A DNA stretch of 64,000 bases, taken from contig JAKLJP010000031.1 in assembly GCA_023151115.1 (NCBI GenBank), forward strand, positions 29,308 through 93,307. Reading direction: 5' to 3'. A program made the translations under genes and the position numbers. The notes below the pieces were generated by a model. That model did no database searches and was not told where the DNA came from. It saw only the letters and a program-made list of their open reading frames with translations. The stretch comes from Anaerolineae bacterium. Lineage in GTDB: Bacteria > Chloroflexota > Anaerolineae > 4572-78 > J111. Of the stretch, positions 15,996 through 26,685 are shown piece by piece (positions within the stretch are counted from its first letter, which is position 1; the number at the start of each line of letters is the position of its first letter).

Positions 15996-18392
15996 TTAAG
16001 CCGTTGCGGCAGCTTCAGCTTTGCTCTTTTTCTTTTTGGTAATAATCAAGGCAGTTTTTAACACATCTTCCATTTTGGCGGCGAAGATAATATTCAGGTC
16101 GCGCTGCACTTTTTTGGGCACATCCACCAGGTCTTTTTGGTTCTGGGTAGGCACAATCACGGTGGTGATGCCGGCCCGGTGCGCCGCCAAAATCTTCTCT
16201 TTGAGGCCGCCGATGGGCAGCACTTTGCCACGCAGGGTGATTTCGCCGGTCATGGCCACATCACGGCGCACTTTGTGGTTGGAGAAAGCGGACATTAAGG
16301 CAGTAGCCATGGTGATGCCGGCGCTGGGGCCATCTTTGGGGATGGCCCCTTCGGGCACGTGGACGTGAATATCGCAGCTTTCAAATTGGGCCGGCTTGAT
16401 GTCATACTCTTTGGCGTGCGAGCGGACAAAGGAGTAGGCCGCCTGGACCGACTCTTGCATGACCTCGCCCAACTGCCCGGTCAGGGTCAGGTTGCCTTTG
16501 CCCGGCATCAGCGTCACCTCGATGGGCATGATGTCGCCGCCGGCTTCGGTGTAGGCAATGCCGGTTGCCACGCCCACCTGGTCTTCTTTTTCAACCATCT
16601 GCTCGGTGAAACGGGGCGGCCCCAGGTATTTATGTAAAGCATTCCGGGTAATGGTTTTGGGGACAGGTTTCTGTTCGGCCAGGCGGCGGGTCAATTTGCG
16701 ACAAATCTGCCCAATCTCGCGTTCCAGGTTGCGCACCCCGGCCTCATAAGTATATTCGCGGACAATACCTTGCACCGCGCCGTCGGCAATTTTCAGGCCG
16801 ACATCCTCCAGCCCATGCTCTTCGATCTGGCGCGGAATCAAAAATTGGCGGGCAATTTCCAGCTTTTCTTCCTCGATGTAGCCCGAAAACTCAATCACCT
16901 CCATCCGGTCGCGCAAAGCGGAGGGGATGGTATATAACACATTGGCCGTGGTGATAAACAACACCTTTGATAAATCGTAAGGCAACTCCAGGTAATGGTC
17001 GGAAAAGCTGTTATTCTGCTCCGGGTCGAGCGCCTCCAGCAGTGCGGCGCTGGGGTCGCCCCGAAAATCAGCCCCCACTTTATCAATTTCGTCGAGCATG
17101 AAGACCGGATTGATTGTCCCCGCCCGGCGCATGCTTTGAATGATCCGGCCCGGCAGCGCCCCGATATACGTCCGGCGGTGGCCCCTGATTTCGGCTTCGT
17201 CGTGGATGCCACCCAGGCTGACCCGCACAAACTTGCGTCCCAACGCCTCGGCAATTGAACGCCCCAGCGAGGTTTTGCCCGTACCGGGCGGTCCGACAAA
17301 GCACAGAATCGGGCTGCGCATTTTGAGACCGGCCCGCTGTAGCACGGCGATATGTTCCAAAATCCGCTCTTTGGCTTTGGGAATGCCAAAATGGTTGTTG
17401 TCCAGCACTTTGGCTACATGGCGAATATCGGTGTTGTCTACGGTGGCATTGACCCAGGGTAGTTCGATAATCCAATCGAGATAGGTACGGATAATGCCTA
17501 CTTCCGGCGCGGCAGGCGGCATAATGGCCAGGCGGTTCAGTTCCTTTTCCGCTTTGGCGCGGGCCTCATCGGGCAGGCTGATCTGGCTTAACTTTTCGCG
17601 CAGTTCGTTGATTTCGGCCAGTTGGGTATCCATTTCGCCCAGCTCGCTCTGGATTACCCGCATCTGTTCTCGCAAAAAGAATTCGCGCTGCCCCTTGTCA
17701 ACTTCCTGCTGCACCTGATCCTGAATTTCTGACTCCAGCTTGAGCACGTCCAATTCTTGGGCCAGAACAATGCTCAACCGCTGCAAACGGGTGAGCGGGT
17801 CAATGGTATCCAAAATTTGCTGGCGCTGTTCCACATCCAGGTCAATCACCGAAGCGATCATATCGGCCAGCCAACCCGGCTCATCAATGTTCATGGCGGC
17901 CACATAGGCGTCGTCGGGCAGGTTGCGGTTCAGGTGCACGCACTTTTCAAACAGGTCCAGCACCGCCCGCATCGAAGCCTGGGCGTTGAGGTTCTTTTCG
18001 CTGTCTTCGGTCAGGCGGCGCACCCGCACCCGCAGGTAGGGCTGCTCCTGGGTAAATTCGATAATTTTGACCCGCTGGTGTCCCTGAGCCAGAATGTTGG
18101 TGCTGCCATCGGGCATGCGCAGCATGCGGCCAATCACTACCTCGGTGCCAATGCTGTACAGGTCTGCCGGCTGGGGGTCTTCCTGATCGGCATCTCGCTG
18201 GGTCACAACGACCAGTTGGCTTTTCTCGACCAGGGCTGCTTCCAGGGCCAGCACCGAGCGATCTCGCCCCACAAACAGCGGCGTGAGCATGCGCGGAAAA
18301 ACCACCGTGTCCCGCACGGGCAGCACAGGCAGTTCCACTTCCATTTCATCCGTTTCAAGCGGGGCGCCGAACTCTTTTTCTAAAGTATCCAT
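15996..18392 (-). CDS. lon: ATP-dependent protease Lon (LonA)
   Basis: A 798-residue LonA: N-terminal substrate-binding domain ([20 protein letters not shown]), coiled middle, AAA+ module with Walker [10 protein letters not shown] and Walker B MLDEIDK, and the C-terminal protease with the catalytic dyad Ser690 in KDGPSAG and Lys733 in GGLKEK. The length matches the family (784 in E. coli). It degrades misfolded and regulatory proteins in the cytosol. The C-terminus has a basic KKKKSK tail. The ATG at 18392 is preferred over the TTG just before it. A TATAGT box lies roughly 60 bases upstream but the -35 is weak. Confidence 0.97.
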   Translation of the reverse strand: MDTLEKEFGAPLETDEMEVELPVLPVRDTVVFPRMLTPLFVGRDRSVLALEAALVEKSQLVVVTQRDADQEDPQPADLYSIGTEVVIGRMLRMPDGSTNILAQGHQRVKIIEFTQEQPYLRVRVRRLTEDSEKNLNAQASMRAVLDLFEKCVHLNRNLPDDAYVAAMNIDEPGWLADMIASVIDLDVEQRQQILDTIDPLTRLQRLSIVLAQELDVLKLESEIQDQVQQEVDKGQREFFLREQMRVIQSELGEMDTQLAEINELREKLSQISLPDEARAKAEKELNRLAIMPPAAPEVGIIRTYLDWIIELPWVNATVDNTDIRHVAKVLDNNHFGIPKAKERILEHIAVLQRAGLKMRSPILCFVGPPGTGKTSLGRSIAEALGRKFVRVSLGGIHDEAEIRGHRRTYIGALPGRIIQSMRRAGTINPVFMLDEIDKVGADFRGDPSAALLEALDPEQNNSFSDHYLELPYDLSKVLFITTANVLYTIPSALRDRMEVIEFSGYIEEEKLEIARQFLIPRQIEEHGLEDVGLKIADGAVQGIVREYTYEAGVRNLEREIGQICRKLTRRLAEQKPVPKTITRNALHKYLGPPRFTEQMVEKEDQVGVATGIAYTEAGGDIMPIEVTLMPGKGNLTLTGQLGEVMQESVQAAYSFVRSHAKEYDIKPAQFESCDIHVHVPEGAIPKDGPSAGITMATALMSAFSNHKVRRDVAMTGEITLRGKVLPIGGLKEKILAAHRAGITTVIVPTQNQKDLVDVPKKVQRDLNIIFAAKMEDVLKTALIITKKKKSKAEAAATA

Positions 18393-18593
18393 CAAATTAC
18401 CAGGTCTCCAAGCATAGGGCGTTTCTTCCCCTAACTATACCACAAAAGGGATAGAACAAAAACCACAAGGGCTTGTCCTTACTGCCCGATTTATTATCAA
18501 ATGATACCCAAGATGAAGCATTTAAGCAAAGGACTGACCTGTGGGCTGGCTCTTTTTGTTTGGGTGCGTTTCATTTTTTGGTAGATATAAAAT

Positions 18594-19870
18594 TTAGAGG
18601 GCCTGATTGTTGTCGAATGGCACCTTAAAATCGTACATAAAGGTCAAGGTTTCTTGTTTGCGTAGGTGTAACCGATCCAGCAAATTCTTGGGTTGGCTCT
18701 GCTTGACTCGGCCTCGCTTTTTGGAGCCAGGGTCAGGAGGCGGTGCAGGTGGGTTGGCTGGCTGTCCCTCAGCAATGAGTTGGTCATAGCGTCGGTCAAA
18801 CTGAGCCAGTTGCTCGGTAGAAAGACATGTCTGTCCTTGCTGTTGAGCGCTTTCGACCGTTTCTTTAATCTCGACCAGCAGGTTGGCTAACGCTTCTGCC
18901 CAACTTTGCTGATAGCGTTCCTGGATAAAGACCAACTCACGCAGGTGATGAGCATTGCATGGCCAGGGTCGTGGTACTGAAAATAGGAGGCATAGGCATC
19001 GTGGATAGAGTGACCTTGACGCCGGGGTAAAATCCCAATCTCGTCCAGGGCTTTGCTGCCCCGCTTGGCATGGCTGACCAGATAAGTCAAGGTGGCCGTA
19101 CTGCTCACATGTACCCAAAACCGCTTCCCTGCTACCGGCACACTGGTTTCGTCAAAATGAACCGGCTCTGGGGTTTGGATCAGATAAGCTTTGACGGCTT
19201 CATTGACCGAGGTTACCTGTTCGGCCATCTCTTGACAAGCGGTCACAATACTCCCTTCGCTCAACCGGTGTTCGTACAGGTCGTTGAAGCTGTCAGCAGT
19301 TCGTTCCAGCGGAATGATGTGGTTCTGGTTGAAATACACCGCCTGGGCCTTGAGCACTGGCCCGTATTGCACCGGTTGGTTCACTTCGGCCGGAAAGGCC
19401 GCCTTGTTAGCCTGTCCACAGCCTGGACAACTTTTGATCTCCGCCCGATGTTCGGTCACTTCCACCCGCACCAGCGGTAGGTCAAAGACCTGTCGTGCTT
19501 CGTAAGCCTCTGCCTCGACCTGTTCCAAACAAATCTGGCACTGACCACACTGCTTGACCGGATGCACTCTGACATAGTGAGGTTCAGCCACCGCTTTCAG
19601 GGTTTGTCCGGGATGACCGGGTTGGCCCCCCGACTTTTTCCCGCTGCGTTGGCGCAGACTTCGGGGAGCTGGTTTCTTTAACCCATCACTCGAAGGTGGT
19701 TTCCCACTATTGCCACTATTTTTGGCCAATTGGTCTTCCAGAGCTTGAACCCGAGCGGCCAATCCCATGACAACCTCGAACATACTATCGAACAAGGTCA
19801 CTACCGCTTCTTCACCTTCTTGGTACGCGGTCCGTATGTCTTCTCGACTGGGTATCCGAGGTTCTGTCAT
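18594..19870 (-). pseudogene. IS66-family transposase, frameshifted and 3'-truncated
   Basis: Two minus-strand frames together make one TnpC-type transposase. The first (18887-19870) has the N-terminal leucine-zipper-like helix, the KNSGNSGKPPSSD motif, the zinc-binding CGQCQICLEQ and CPGCGQ pairs, and the first catalytic region VHFDETSV. Near 18957-18965 the frame breaks within YHDPGHA; the second frame resumes with CNAHHLREL and runs to KVPFDNNQA, where it stops, short of the usual ERDIRMMK C-terminus (about 70 residues missing). A few bases are deleted at the break. The element is dead. Its end beyond 18594 is not clear; no terminal repeats were found. Confidence 0.88.
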
Positions 19871-20000
19871 AACCTTATTGTGGCTGTGTTGTACGATTTT
19901 AGCAATTTCTTAAGGTGCGACTCGCTTTTATGCCTGAGCAGTTACTAAAAGTGTACGGTAGCAAATCAGCGCCTGTCCTTTTGGCGTCCGTTTAAACCGC

Positions 20001-20029
20001 TTGACAAAATAGGGGCTGACTGCTATAGT
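20001..20029 (+). promoter_or_regulatory. Sigma-70-type promoter upstream of terC riboswitch
   Basis: TTGACA at 20001-20006, 17-base spacer, TATAGT at 20024-20029. Transcription would begin near 20036, just before the riboswitch. Confidence 0.75.
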
Positions 20030-20040
20030 TGTAACATTGG

Positions 20041-20150
20041 TTAGGGAGTAGCCACCCATCCATATGGGTCGGCCAGTCGTCAATACGGAGCAATGCTCCC
20101 GGCTGGTCGTAAGTGTACCAACACTACTGGCGAGACTACCACGACTTAGG
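20041..20150 (+). ncRNA. yybP-ykoY family (Mn2+) riboswitch
   Basis: The leader has the family marks: AGGGAGTAGCC at its 5' end, GTCGTCAATACGGAGCAATG in the middle with a CTCCCGGCTGGTC helix, then ACCAACA and the 3' closing GGCGAGACTACC. This family binds Mn2+ and commonly controls TerC/MntP-type exporters, and the gene downstream is terC. The 3' strand runs into a terminator hairpin at 20130-20172, so control is likely by transcription termination. Identified by eye; a covariance search would settle it. Confidence 0.85.
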
Positions 20151-20172
20151 GCCGTGGAAGTCTCGCTTTTTT
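20130..20172 (+). terminator. Riboswitch-controlled terminator before terC
   Basis: GCGAGACTACCACG and CGTGGAAGTCTCGC pair around a short loop and are followed by TTTTTT. The left arm is also part of the aptamer's closing region, so ligand binding and termination are mutually exclusive. Confidence 0.85.
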
Positions 20173-20211
20173 ATCACCACGGCCAAATTTTACACAAGGA
20201 GTGGAATCTTT

Positions 20212-21177
20212 ATGGACACAATTTGGCTTTGGGTTGGCTTTAATGTTTTTGTTTTGGCCATGCTGGCCCTGGATTTGGGGGTGTTTCACCGCCACACCCA
20301 CGCAGTCTCGGTCAAAGAAGCGACTATCTGGAGTGTGGTTTGGGTTGCCCTGTCTCTGTGTTTCAACCTAGGGCTTTACTTTTTCTGGGACACTATTTCC
20401 CCGGCCAGCGAGTACTCCAACAGCGAAGCAGCCCTGGCCTTTTTCACCGGCTACCTGATCGAAAAATCGCTCAGCGTAGACAATATCTTTGTCTTTGTCC
20501 TCATTTTTACCTATTTTGCCGTGCCGGCCTTGTACCAGCATCGGGTACTGTTCTGGGGCATCATCGGCGCGCTGGTGATGCGGGGTATTCTGATCGCCGT
20601 CGGCGCGGCCTTGCTGCACGAGTTCCACTGGATTATTTACATCTTTGGCGGCTTTCTCATCTTCACCGGGATTAGGATGGCCTTCCACCGCGATGAAGAG
20701 ATTCACCCGGAGGACAATCCGCTGGTCAAACTTTTCCGGCGCTTTATGCGGGTTTCCCTTAAATACGCCGACGACAAATTTTTTGTGCGCCAGGACGGGC
20801 TGTTGATGGCAACCCCGCTCTTTCTGGTGCTCCTCATTGTCGAAAGCACCGACCTGGTTTTTGCGCTGGACTCCATCCCGGCCATTTTTGCCGTGACCGA
20901 GGACCCCTTTATCATCTACACCTCCAATGTTTTCGCCATTTTGGGCCTGCGCTCACTTTATTTTGTGTTGGCCGGAGTCATTGACAAGTTCCACTATTTG
21001 AAGCTGGGGCTGTCGGTGGTGCTCACCTTTGTGGGCATCAAAATGGTCATTGCCGAGTTTTACAAAATCCCCATCGGCGTTTCCTTGGGCGTGATTGCCG
21101 CCGTCCTGACCATTGCCATTCTGGCCTCTTTGCTTCATACTCAGCGGCTGAATCAACAAAGTACCTTTACCGATTAG
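20212..21177 (+). CDS. terC: TerC-family membrane protein, probable Mn2+ exporter
   Basis: A 321-residue integral membrane protein of the TerC/Alx family with about nine helices. Family marks are the acidic membrane motifs SLSVDNIFVFVLIF and ESTDLVFALDSIPAI and the FAILGLRSLYF segment. The ATG at 20212 has AAGGAG upstream; an earlier in-frame start at 20113 falls inside the riboswitch and is rejected. TerC/Alx proteins export manganese or act with secretion; the yybP-ykoY leader supports manganese export here. Confidence 0.93.
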   Translation: MDTIWLWVGFNVFVLAMLALDLGVFHRHTHAVSVKEATIWSVVWVALSLCFNLGLYFFWDTISPASEYSNSEAALAFFTGYLIEKSLSVDNIFVFVLIFTYFAVPALYQHRVLFWGIIGALVMRGILIAVGAALLHEFHWIIYIFGGFLIFTGIRMAFHRDEEIHPEDNPLVKLFRRFMRVSLKYADDKFFVRQDGLLMATPLFLVLLIVESTDLVFALDSIPAIFAVTEDPFIIYTSNVFAILGLRSLYFVLAGVIDKFHYLKLGLSVVLTFVGIKMVIAEFYKIPIGVSLGVIAAVLTIAILASLLHTQRLNQQSTFTD

Positions 21178-21180
21178 AGT

Positions 21181-21276
21181 CTCAGTAGATCCAATTTTTC
21201 ACCGTAGCTGGCGCATCTCTATGCGTCAGCGGACGGCATAGGGATGCCACCCTACAGGAAATTTGGATCTACTGAG
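21181..21276. repeat. Palindromic intergenic element with terminal inverted repeats
   Basis: A 96-base element: CTCAGTAGATCCAATTTTTC at the left, GGAAATTTGGATCTACTGAG at the right, with inner GATGCGTCAGC-like and GGCATAGGGATGCC hairpin sequence. It starts three bases after terC and could also terminate it. No target duplication is obvious. Confidence 0.6.
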
Positions 21277-21343
21277 TCTGGGTAATGGCTCTCTCTCAGC
21301 CTTTTGGCTAAATCGGGTAGGTTGTGCTAAACTTATAAAGTGT

Positions 21344-21400
21344 CATCCATGATGCGTGATGCGTAAGGGCCTATCGCTTGTTTTATGCATGACGCATTAT
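21344..21400. repeat. Heptamer-repeat hairpin (word GATGCGT)
   Basis: CATGATGCGTGATGCGT on the left, ATGCATGACGCATTATG on the right, upstream of leuC. Confidence 0.7.
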
Positions 21401-21453
21401 GTTTTATAACAAGCAACTGCTGCGAGGAGAGACTTAATTTCGAGGTACGTTCT

Positions 21454-22875
21454 ATGTCAACCAACGGACATTCCCCCAAAACGCTGTTTGAAAAAATCTG
21501 GAACCAACACGTGGTGGTCGCCGAGCCAGGCAACCCAACGGTGCTTTATATTGATCTTCATCTGATTCACGAAGTAACCTCACCCCAGGCCTTTACCGGG
21601 CTGCGTGAGAAGGGTCTCAAAGTCCGCCGGCCTGATAAAACCATAGCCACCATGGACCACGGCATCCCGACGACTCCGCCTCATATTCCCATCAGTGATG
21701 TCTTGGTCATCAAACAAATCAGCCAGCTTGAGAAGAACTGCGCCGATTTTGGCATCCCCCTGCACGGGCTGCACAGCCCTAACCGCGGTATTGTTCATGT
21801 GATCGGCCCGGAGTTGGGGTTGACTCAACCGGGTATGACCATCGTCTGCGGCGACAGCCATACCAGCACACACGGCGCATTTGGCGCGCTGGCTTTTGGC
21901 ATCGGCACCAGCGAGATTGAACATGTGCTGGCGACCCAATGCCTGCTGCAAAACAAGCCGCAAACCTATGCCGTGCGAGTCGAAGGTACGCTGGCCCGCG
22001 GGGTGTCGGCCAAAGATATTATCCTCAACCTGATTTCGCGCATTGGCATTGGCGGTGGCACGGGCCATGTCTTTGAGTACATGGGCAGCGCCATTCGCGG
22101 CCTGACGATGGAAGAACGCATGACCATCTGCAACATGTCCATTGAAGGCGGGGCCAGAGCCGGCATGGTCGCCCCCGATGATACCACCTTTGAATACATC
22201 GCCGGGCGGCCGCATGCCCCCAAAGGCGCAGCCTGGGACGCCGCTGTAACGCAGTGGCGCAGCCTGCCCACCGACGAAGGCGCGACCTTTGACAAAGAGA
22301 TTGTGATTGACGCCAACACCTTAGAGCCGATGATTACCTACGGCACCAATCCGGGGATGGGTATGCAAATCACCCAGCGCGTCCCCGACCCGGCGACGAT
22401 CAAAGATGTGAGCGAACGGCAAACGCTGGAAAAAGCCCTGACTTATATGGATTTGCGGCCCGGCCAATCGCTGCTGGGGCAAAAAGTGGATGTGGTTTTT
22501 CTGGGGAGCTGCACCAACTCTCGCCTCAGCGACTTGCGACTGGCAGCCAGCTTGATCAAAGGCCGCAAAGTGGCCGACGGCGTGCGCATGATGGTCGTCC
22601 CCGGCAGCCAGCAGGTCAAACAGCAGGCCGAAGCCGAGGGACTGGACAAAATCTTCAAAGAGGCTGGGGCCGACTGGCGCGAAGCCGGCTGCTCTATGTG
22701 CATTGCCATGAACGGCGACCAGTTGGAGCCAGGGCAGTACGCTATCAGCACCAGCAACCGCAACTTTGAAGGCCGCCAGGGCAAGGGCGGGCGTACCTTT
22801 TTGGCCAGCCCGCTCACCGCTGCGGCTACGGCCATCACCGGCGTGATTACTGATGTGCGTACAATCTTGAACTAA
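21454..22875 (+). CDS. leuC: 3-isopropylmalate dehydratase large subunit
   Basis: A 473-residue aconitase-superfamily enzyme with the 4Fe-4S ligands in FLGSCTNSR and GCSMCIA, the [16 protein letters not shown] box and the [13 protein letters not shown] segment near the C-terminus. With LeuD it isomerises 2- to 3-isopropylmalate (leucine) and citramalate to methylmalate (isoleucine route). The ATG at 21454 follows GAGG; the open frame extends upstream to 21385 but those residues are not family-like. leuD follows after 17 bases. Confidence 0.95.
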   Translation: MSTNGHSPKTLFEKIWNQHVVVAEPGNPTVLYIDLHLIHEVTSPQAFTGLREKGLKVRRPDKTIATMDHGIPTTPPHIPISDVLVIKQISQLEKNCADFGIPLHGLHSPNRGIVHVIGPELGLTQPGMTIVCGDSHTSTHGAFGALAFGIGTSEIEHVLATQCLLQNKPQTYAVRVEGTLARGVSAKDIILNLISRIGIGGGTGHVFEYMGSAIRGLTMEERMTICNMSIEGGARAGMVAPDDTTFEYIAGRPHAPKGAAWDAAVTQWRSLPTDEGATFDKEIVIDANTLEPMITYGTNPGMGMQITQRVPDPATIKDVSERQTLEKALTYMDLRPGQSLLGQKVDVVFLGSCTNSRLSDLRLAASLIKGRKVADGVRMMVVPGSQQVKQQAEAEGLDKIFKEAGADWREAGCSMCIAMNGDQLEPGQYAISTSNRNFEGRQGKGGRTFLASPLTAAATAITGVITDVRTILN

Positions 22876-22892
22876 TAGGGAAGCTAACTTTT

Positions 22893-23504
22893 ATGGAAAA
22901 ATTTACTACCTTAACCGCCACCATGGTCGGCATCCCGACCGAGAATATTGACACCGACCAGATTATTCCGGCCCGGTTTTTGAAAGTGACCGACAAAAAG
23001 GGCCTGGGTGAAAATCTGTTTTTCGATTGGCGCTACAATGCCGACGGCAGCCCCAAGCCGGATTTCATTCTGAACACCGAGCAGGGTAAAAAGGCCAAAA
23101 TTCTGGTAGCCGGCGACAACTTTGGCTGTGGCTCCAGCCGCGAACACGCCCCCTGGGCGATTATGGGCTATGGCTTTCAGGCGGTTATTTCCACCAGCTT
23201 GGCCGATATTTTTCGTAACAACTCGCTCAAGTTGGGCCTGCTGCCCATTGTGGTGGATAAAGAAACTCACTATCAATTGTTAAGTCTGATCGAAGAGGAG
23301 CCGGATACTCAAATTACCATTGATTTGGCCAGCCAGACCGTGCAACTGCCGGATGGTCGCAAGGTTGAATTTCCGATTGACAGCTTTAGCAAAACTTGTA
23401 TTCTCAACGGTATTGATCAGCTTGGCTATTTGCAGCGTCACGCTGCTGCTGTAGAGGATTATGAGGCGGCTCATGCTGACCGGGTAAATACCCTGGCAAT
23501 CTGA
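22893..23504 (+). CDS. leuD: 3-isopropylmalate dehydratase small subunit
   Basis: A 203-residue swivel-domain subunit with NIDTDQIIPARFLK, FGCGSSREHAPWAI and FRNNSLKLGLLPI, all standard for LeuD. It pairs with LeuC. Length and ends match the family. Co-located with a citramalate synthase 1.5 kb downstream, so this isomerase probably serves isoleucine as well as leucine synthesis. No leuA or leuB is in the window. Confidence 0.96.
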   Translation: MEKFTTLTATMVGIPTENIDTDQIIPARFLKVTDKKGLGENLFFDWRYNADGSPKPDFILNTEQGKKAKILVAGDNFGCGSSREHAPWAIMGYGFQAVISTSLADIFRNNSLKLGLLPIVVDKETHYQLLSLIEEEPDTQITIDLASQTVQLPDGRKVEFPIDSFSKTCILNGIDQLGYLQRHAAAVEDYEAAHADRVNTLAI

Positions 23505-23625
23505 TAATGACATCTGTCAGGCTAAATTGTGACGATTTACACTATCTGGCTTACGTTTAACGCATTAAGATAAAACTTGGTCCATTGGCGTTGTAATGGC
23601 TATATCAAAAAGAAAGGAAAGAACC

Positions 23626-24678
23626 ATGTCAAATCATATTATTGACCTGCTTGGCGAAAAAGCAGATGAGTTGTTAAGTTTTACCTGCAAAGGAATCCCT
23701 AAGGAGTCGCTGCACCTGCCCGGCCCCGATTTTGTGGACCGGGTCTGGCAGCCCTCTGATCGTAACCCGCAAGTGCTGCGCAGCCTGCAAAGCCTGTACA
23801 ACCACGGCCGGCTGGCCGGCACCGGCTATCTCTCGATTTTGCCGGTTGACCAGGGCATCGAGCATACCGGCGGCGCTTCGTTTGCGCCCAATCCGGTCTA
23901 TTTCGATCCCGAAAATATTGTCAAGCTGGCCATCGAGGGCGGCTGCAATGCGGTCGCTTCTACGTTTGGTGTGTTGGGGGCGGTGGCCCGCAAATATGCC
24001 CACAAGATTCCCTTCATTGTCAAAATCAACCACAACGAACTATTGACCTATCCCGAAAAGTATGACCAGGTGATGTTTGGCAACATCAAGCAAGCCTGGG
24101 ATATGGGCTGCACCGCCGTCGGGGCGACTATCTATTTCGGTTCGGCCGAATCTACCCGCCAGATTGTCGAAGTGAGTGAAGCTTTTGCCTATGCTCACGA
24201 ATTGGGTATGGCTACCGTGCTGTGGTGCTATCTGCGCAATTCGGCCTTCAAGAAGGATGGCGTGGATTATCATGTGGCCGCCGATACCACTGCCCAGGCC
24301 AATCACCTCGGCGTGACCATCCAGGCCGATATTATCAAACAAAAACTGCCCGAAAACAACGGCGGCTTTAAGGCCATCGGTTTTGGCAAGTCCAGCCCCA
24401 AGATGTATGGGGAACTGGTCAGCGACAATCCGATTGATTGGGTTCGCTGGCAGGTAGCCAACTGTTATATGGGCCGCTCCGGCTTGATCAACTCCGGCGG
24501 CGCTTCAGGCAAAAACGACTTTGCCGAAGCCGTTTACACGGCAGTGGTTAACAAGCGCGGCGGCGGCATGGGCTTGATTTCCGGCCGTAAGGCCTTCCAG
24601 CGCCCCATGGCCGAAGGGGCCAAGCTGCTCAACCACATTCAGGATGTTTATCTGGACAAGAGTATCACCGTAGCCTAA
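23626..24678 (+). CDS. Class I fructose-bisphosphate aldolase (archaeal DhnA type)
   Basis: A 350-residue Schiff-base aldolase with the DhnA/FbaB marks [34 protein letters not shown] and [12 protein letters not shown]. It interconverts fructose-1,6-bisphosphate with DHAP and glyceraldehyde-3-phosphate in glycolysis/gluconeogenesis. ATG at 23626 has AAAGGA upstream; an in-frame ATG at 23596 is less well placed. This bacterial/archaeal FbaB form is unrelated in sequence to the zinc class II enzymes. Confidence 0.93.
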   Translation: MSNHIIDLLGEKADELLSFTCKGIPKESLHLPGPDFVDRVWQPSDRNPQVLRSLQSLYNHGRLAGTGYLSILPVDQGIEHTGGASFAPNPVYFDPENIVKLAIEGGCNAVASTFGVLGAVARKYAHKIPFIVKINHNELLTYPEKYDQVMFGNIKQAWDMGCTAVGATIYFGSAESTRQIVEVSEAFAYAHELGMATVLWCYLRNSAFKKDGVDYHVAADTTAQANHLGVTIQADIIKQKLPENNGGFKAIGFGKSSPKMYGELVSDNPIDWVRWQVANCYMGRSGLINSGGASGKNDFAEAVYTAVVNKRGGGMGLISGRKAFQRPMAEGAKLLNHIQDVYLDKSITVA

Positions 24679-24682
24679 TCAA

Positions 24683-24748
24683 CGACCGCCGACCGCCGAC
24701 GGCAGACCGCCTCTGTTTTTGGCGGTCATCAGTCGGTGGTCGGCGGTC
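24683..24748. repeat. Heptamer-repeat hairpin (word GACCGCC)
   Basis: ACGACCGCCGACCGCCGACG on the left, GGTGGTCGGCGGTCC on the right, just after the aldolase stop; may terminate it. Confidence 0.8.
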
Positions 24749-24863
24749 CTCTTAAAGGTCTTCATGCCTACCCCATCCCAACGCAGTACAGCCAACAGAG
24801 GTGTCAATCGGGCGATAGCCAAATTTGTGGCCGTCGCCCGCTCCATTGGATCCCCCTCTCTTG

Positions 24864-24953
24864 AAGATAGAGGATGAAGGCAGAGGATAGAGAATAGAAG
24901 ATAGAGAGTAGCCTTCTATCCACCATCTTCTATCCTCCATCTACTATCTTCTG
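24864..24953. repeat. Heptamer-repeat hairpin (word AGGATAG)
   Basis: Six AGATAGA/GGATAGA-like words on the left face CTTCTATCCACCATCTTC and similar words on the right. With the preceding hairpin it fills most of the 336-base gap before the citramalate synthase gene; no gene is seen in that gap. Confidence 0.8.
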
Positions 24954-25014
24954 CTCCCCCCTTTGCTCTCCCTTTCTAAAAAAATTATAATCAGCAAATA
25001 CTCTGGAGGTTCTG

Positions 25015-26586
25015 ATGACACAAATATTTCTCTACGATACGACTCTGCGTGATGGGACGCAAGGCGAAGGAATTTCTTTATCCTGCAATGATAAACTCAA
25101 AATCGCCCAAAAACTGGACGAGTTTGGGGCGCATTATATCGAAGGGGGCTGGCCCGGCTCTAACCCCAAGGATGCCGAATTTTTTGCCCGGCAGGGTGAA
25201 TTAAAACTCAAACACGCTAAGATTGCCGCCTTTGGCAGCACCCGCTACAAAAATACCACTTGTGATAAAGACGCCAACATTCAGGCTTTGGTCGAGGCTA
25301 ATACGCCGGTAGTGACCCTGGTCGGCAAAAGTTGGGATTTGCACGTGCGCCACATTCTGGAAACCGACCTGGAAGAAAACCTGGAGATGATTGCCGAGAG
25401 CGTGGCCTATTTCAAGGAGCGCGGCAAAGAAGTTATCTATGATGCCGAGCACTTTTTTGATGGTTATAAGGCTAACCCTGACTACGCTTTGTTGACCCTG
25501 CAAGCAGCCATCAAGAGCGGGGCCGACTGCGTGGTATTGTGCGATACTAATGGTGGGTCAACCCCCTGGGAAGTTGAAGAAATCACCAAACAAGTGGCGG
25601 CGCGATTTGAAGGGCAACGGCTAGGAATTCACCCCCACAATGACTGCGAATTGGGGGTAGCTAATGCGCTGGCCGGGGTGCGCGGCGGGGCCAGACACGT
25701 TCAGGGCACGGTCAACGGCTACGGCGAGCGGGTTGGCAATGCCAACCTCATCAGCATTATCCCTGATTTACAGCTAAAAATGGGCTATGAGTGTGTCAAG
25801 CCGGAGCAGTTGGCCGGTCTGACTGCCCTCTCGCGTTATGTGGATGAACTGGCCAATATGACGCCCAACCCGCATCAACCTTTTGTCGGTTACAGCGCCT
25901 TTGCTCACAAAGGCGGCATTCACGTGGCGGCCATCCTCAAGGTTGAGGAAAGTTATCAGCACATGGACCCGACCGTGGTTGGCAATGAGAAGCGAGCAGT
26001 TGTTTCGGAATTGTCGGGGCGAGGAAATATTCTGTATAAAGCGGCGGAACGCGGCCTGGATACCAGCCGTGAAGAGGCCCGGCAGGTATTGGAACAAATC
26101 AAGGAGTTGGAAAATCAGGGCTATACCTTTGAAGGCGCCGAAGCCTCGGTGGATATGATGCTGCGCCGGGCCAACAGCGGCTACAAGCCTCCCTTTGAAG
26201 TGATTGACTTTATGGTTATTACCGAAAACCGGCAGGGCCGCGGCCTCTTTACCGAAGCGACGGTAAAAGTGAAAGTGGGCGACGAAATTCGCCATACGGT
26301 CGCCGAAGGCAATGGGCCGGTCAACGCCCTTAACCTGGCCCTGCGCCGGGCGCTGTACCAGGATTTTCCCCAGTTGCAGCGGGTCCACTTGACCGATTTC
26401 AAGGTCCGTATCCTCGACAGCGACGCCGGCACTGCCGCCACCACCCGGGTGATGATTGACTTTCAGCAAGAAGGGACCACCGAATTTTGGACCACCGTCG
26501 GCGCGCACCCTAATATCATCGAGGCCAGTTGGCGGGCCTTGATCGACAGTATGGAGTATGCGCTGCTGAACGGCAACGGGAAATAG
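25015..26586 (+). CDS. cimA: (R)-citramalate synthase
   Basis: A 523-residue DRE-TIM enzyme: N-terminal YDTTLRDGTQGEGIS, metal ligands in GIHPHNDCELG, the VQGTVNGYGERVGNAN loop, and a C-terminal LeuA-type regulatory domain from about 400 (VKVKVGDEIRHTVAEGNGPV, TRVMIDFQQEG). Length and the opening residues fit the citramalate synthase subfamily (about 520) rather than 2-isopropylmalate or homocitrate synthase. It condenses pyruvate and acetyl-CoA to citramalate for isoleucine; LeuCD upstream would do the next step. The GAGG site lies 7 bases before the ATG. Confidence 0.88.
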   Translation: MTQIFLYDTTLRDGTQGEGISLSCNDKLKIAQKLDEFGAHYIEGGWPGSNPKDAEFFARQGELKLKHAKIAAFGSTRYKNTTCDKDANIQALVEANTPVVTLVGKSWDLHVRHILETDLEENLEMIAESVAYFKERGKEVIYDAEHFFDGYKANPDYALLTLQAAIKSGADCVVLCDTNGGSTPWEVEEITKQVAARFEGQRLGIHPHNDCELGVANALAGVRGGARHVQGTVNGYGERVGNANLISIIPDLQLKMGYECVKPEQLAGLTALSRYVDELANMTPNPHQPFVGYSAFAHKGGIHVAAILKVEESYQHMDPTVVGNEKRAVVSELSGRGNILYKAAERGLDTSREEARQVLEQIKELENQGYTFEGAEASVDMMLRRANSGYKPPFEVIDFMVITENRQGRGLFTEATVKVKVGDEIRHTVAEGNGPVNALNLALRRALYQDFPQLQRVHLTDFKVRILDSDAGTAATTRVMIDFQQEGTTEFWTTVGAHPNIIEASWRALIDSMEYALLNGNGK

Positions 26587-26659
26587 CAGGGGAGCTGAGG
26601 AGCGGGGGAGCAGGGGAGAAATCTCTCCCTTGCACCTCAACACCCCTGCTCCCCTGCTT
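26587..26659. repeat. Heptamer-repeat hairpin (word GGGGAGC)
   Basis: CAGGGGAGCTGAGGAGCGGG and more such words on the left, CACCCCTGCTCCCCTGC on the right. Confidence 0.8.
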
Positions 26660-26685
26660 GAATTTAAATTAATTCAGGATTTCAA

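Noticed and set aside
18887..19870. Two separate genes in the IS66 region
   Set aside because: The frames join into one transposase with a small deletion at the join; no independent start for the second.
20113..20211. Earlier start for terC
   Set aside because: Falls in the riboswitch and terminator; the ATG at 20212 has AAGGAG.
996..24953. Heptamer tracts as CRISPR arrays
   Set aside because: Units are about 7 bases with no spacers and no cas genes are present.
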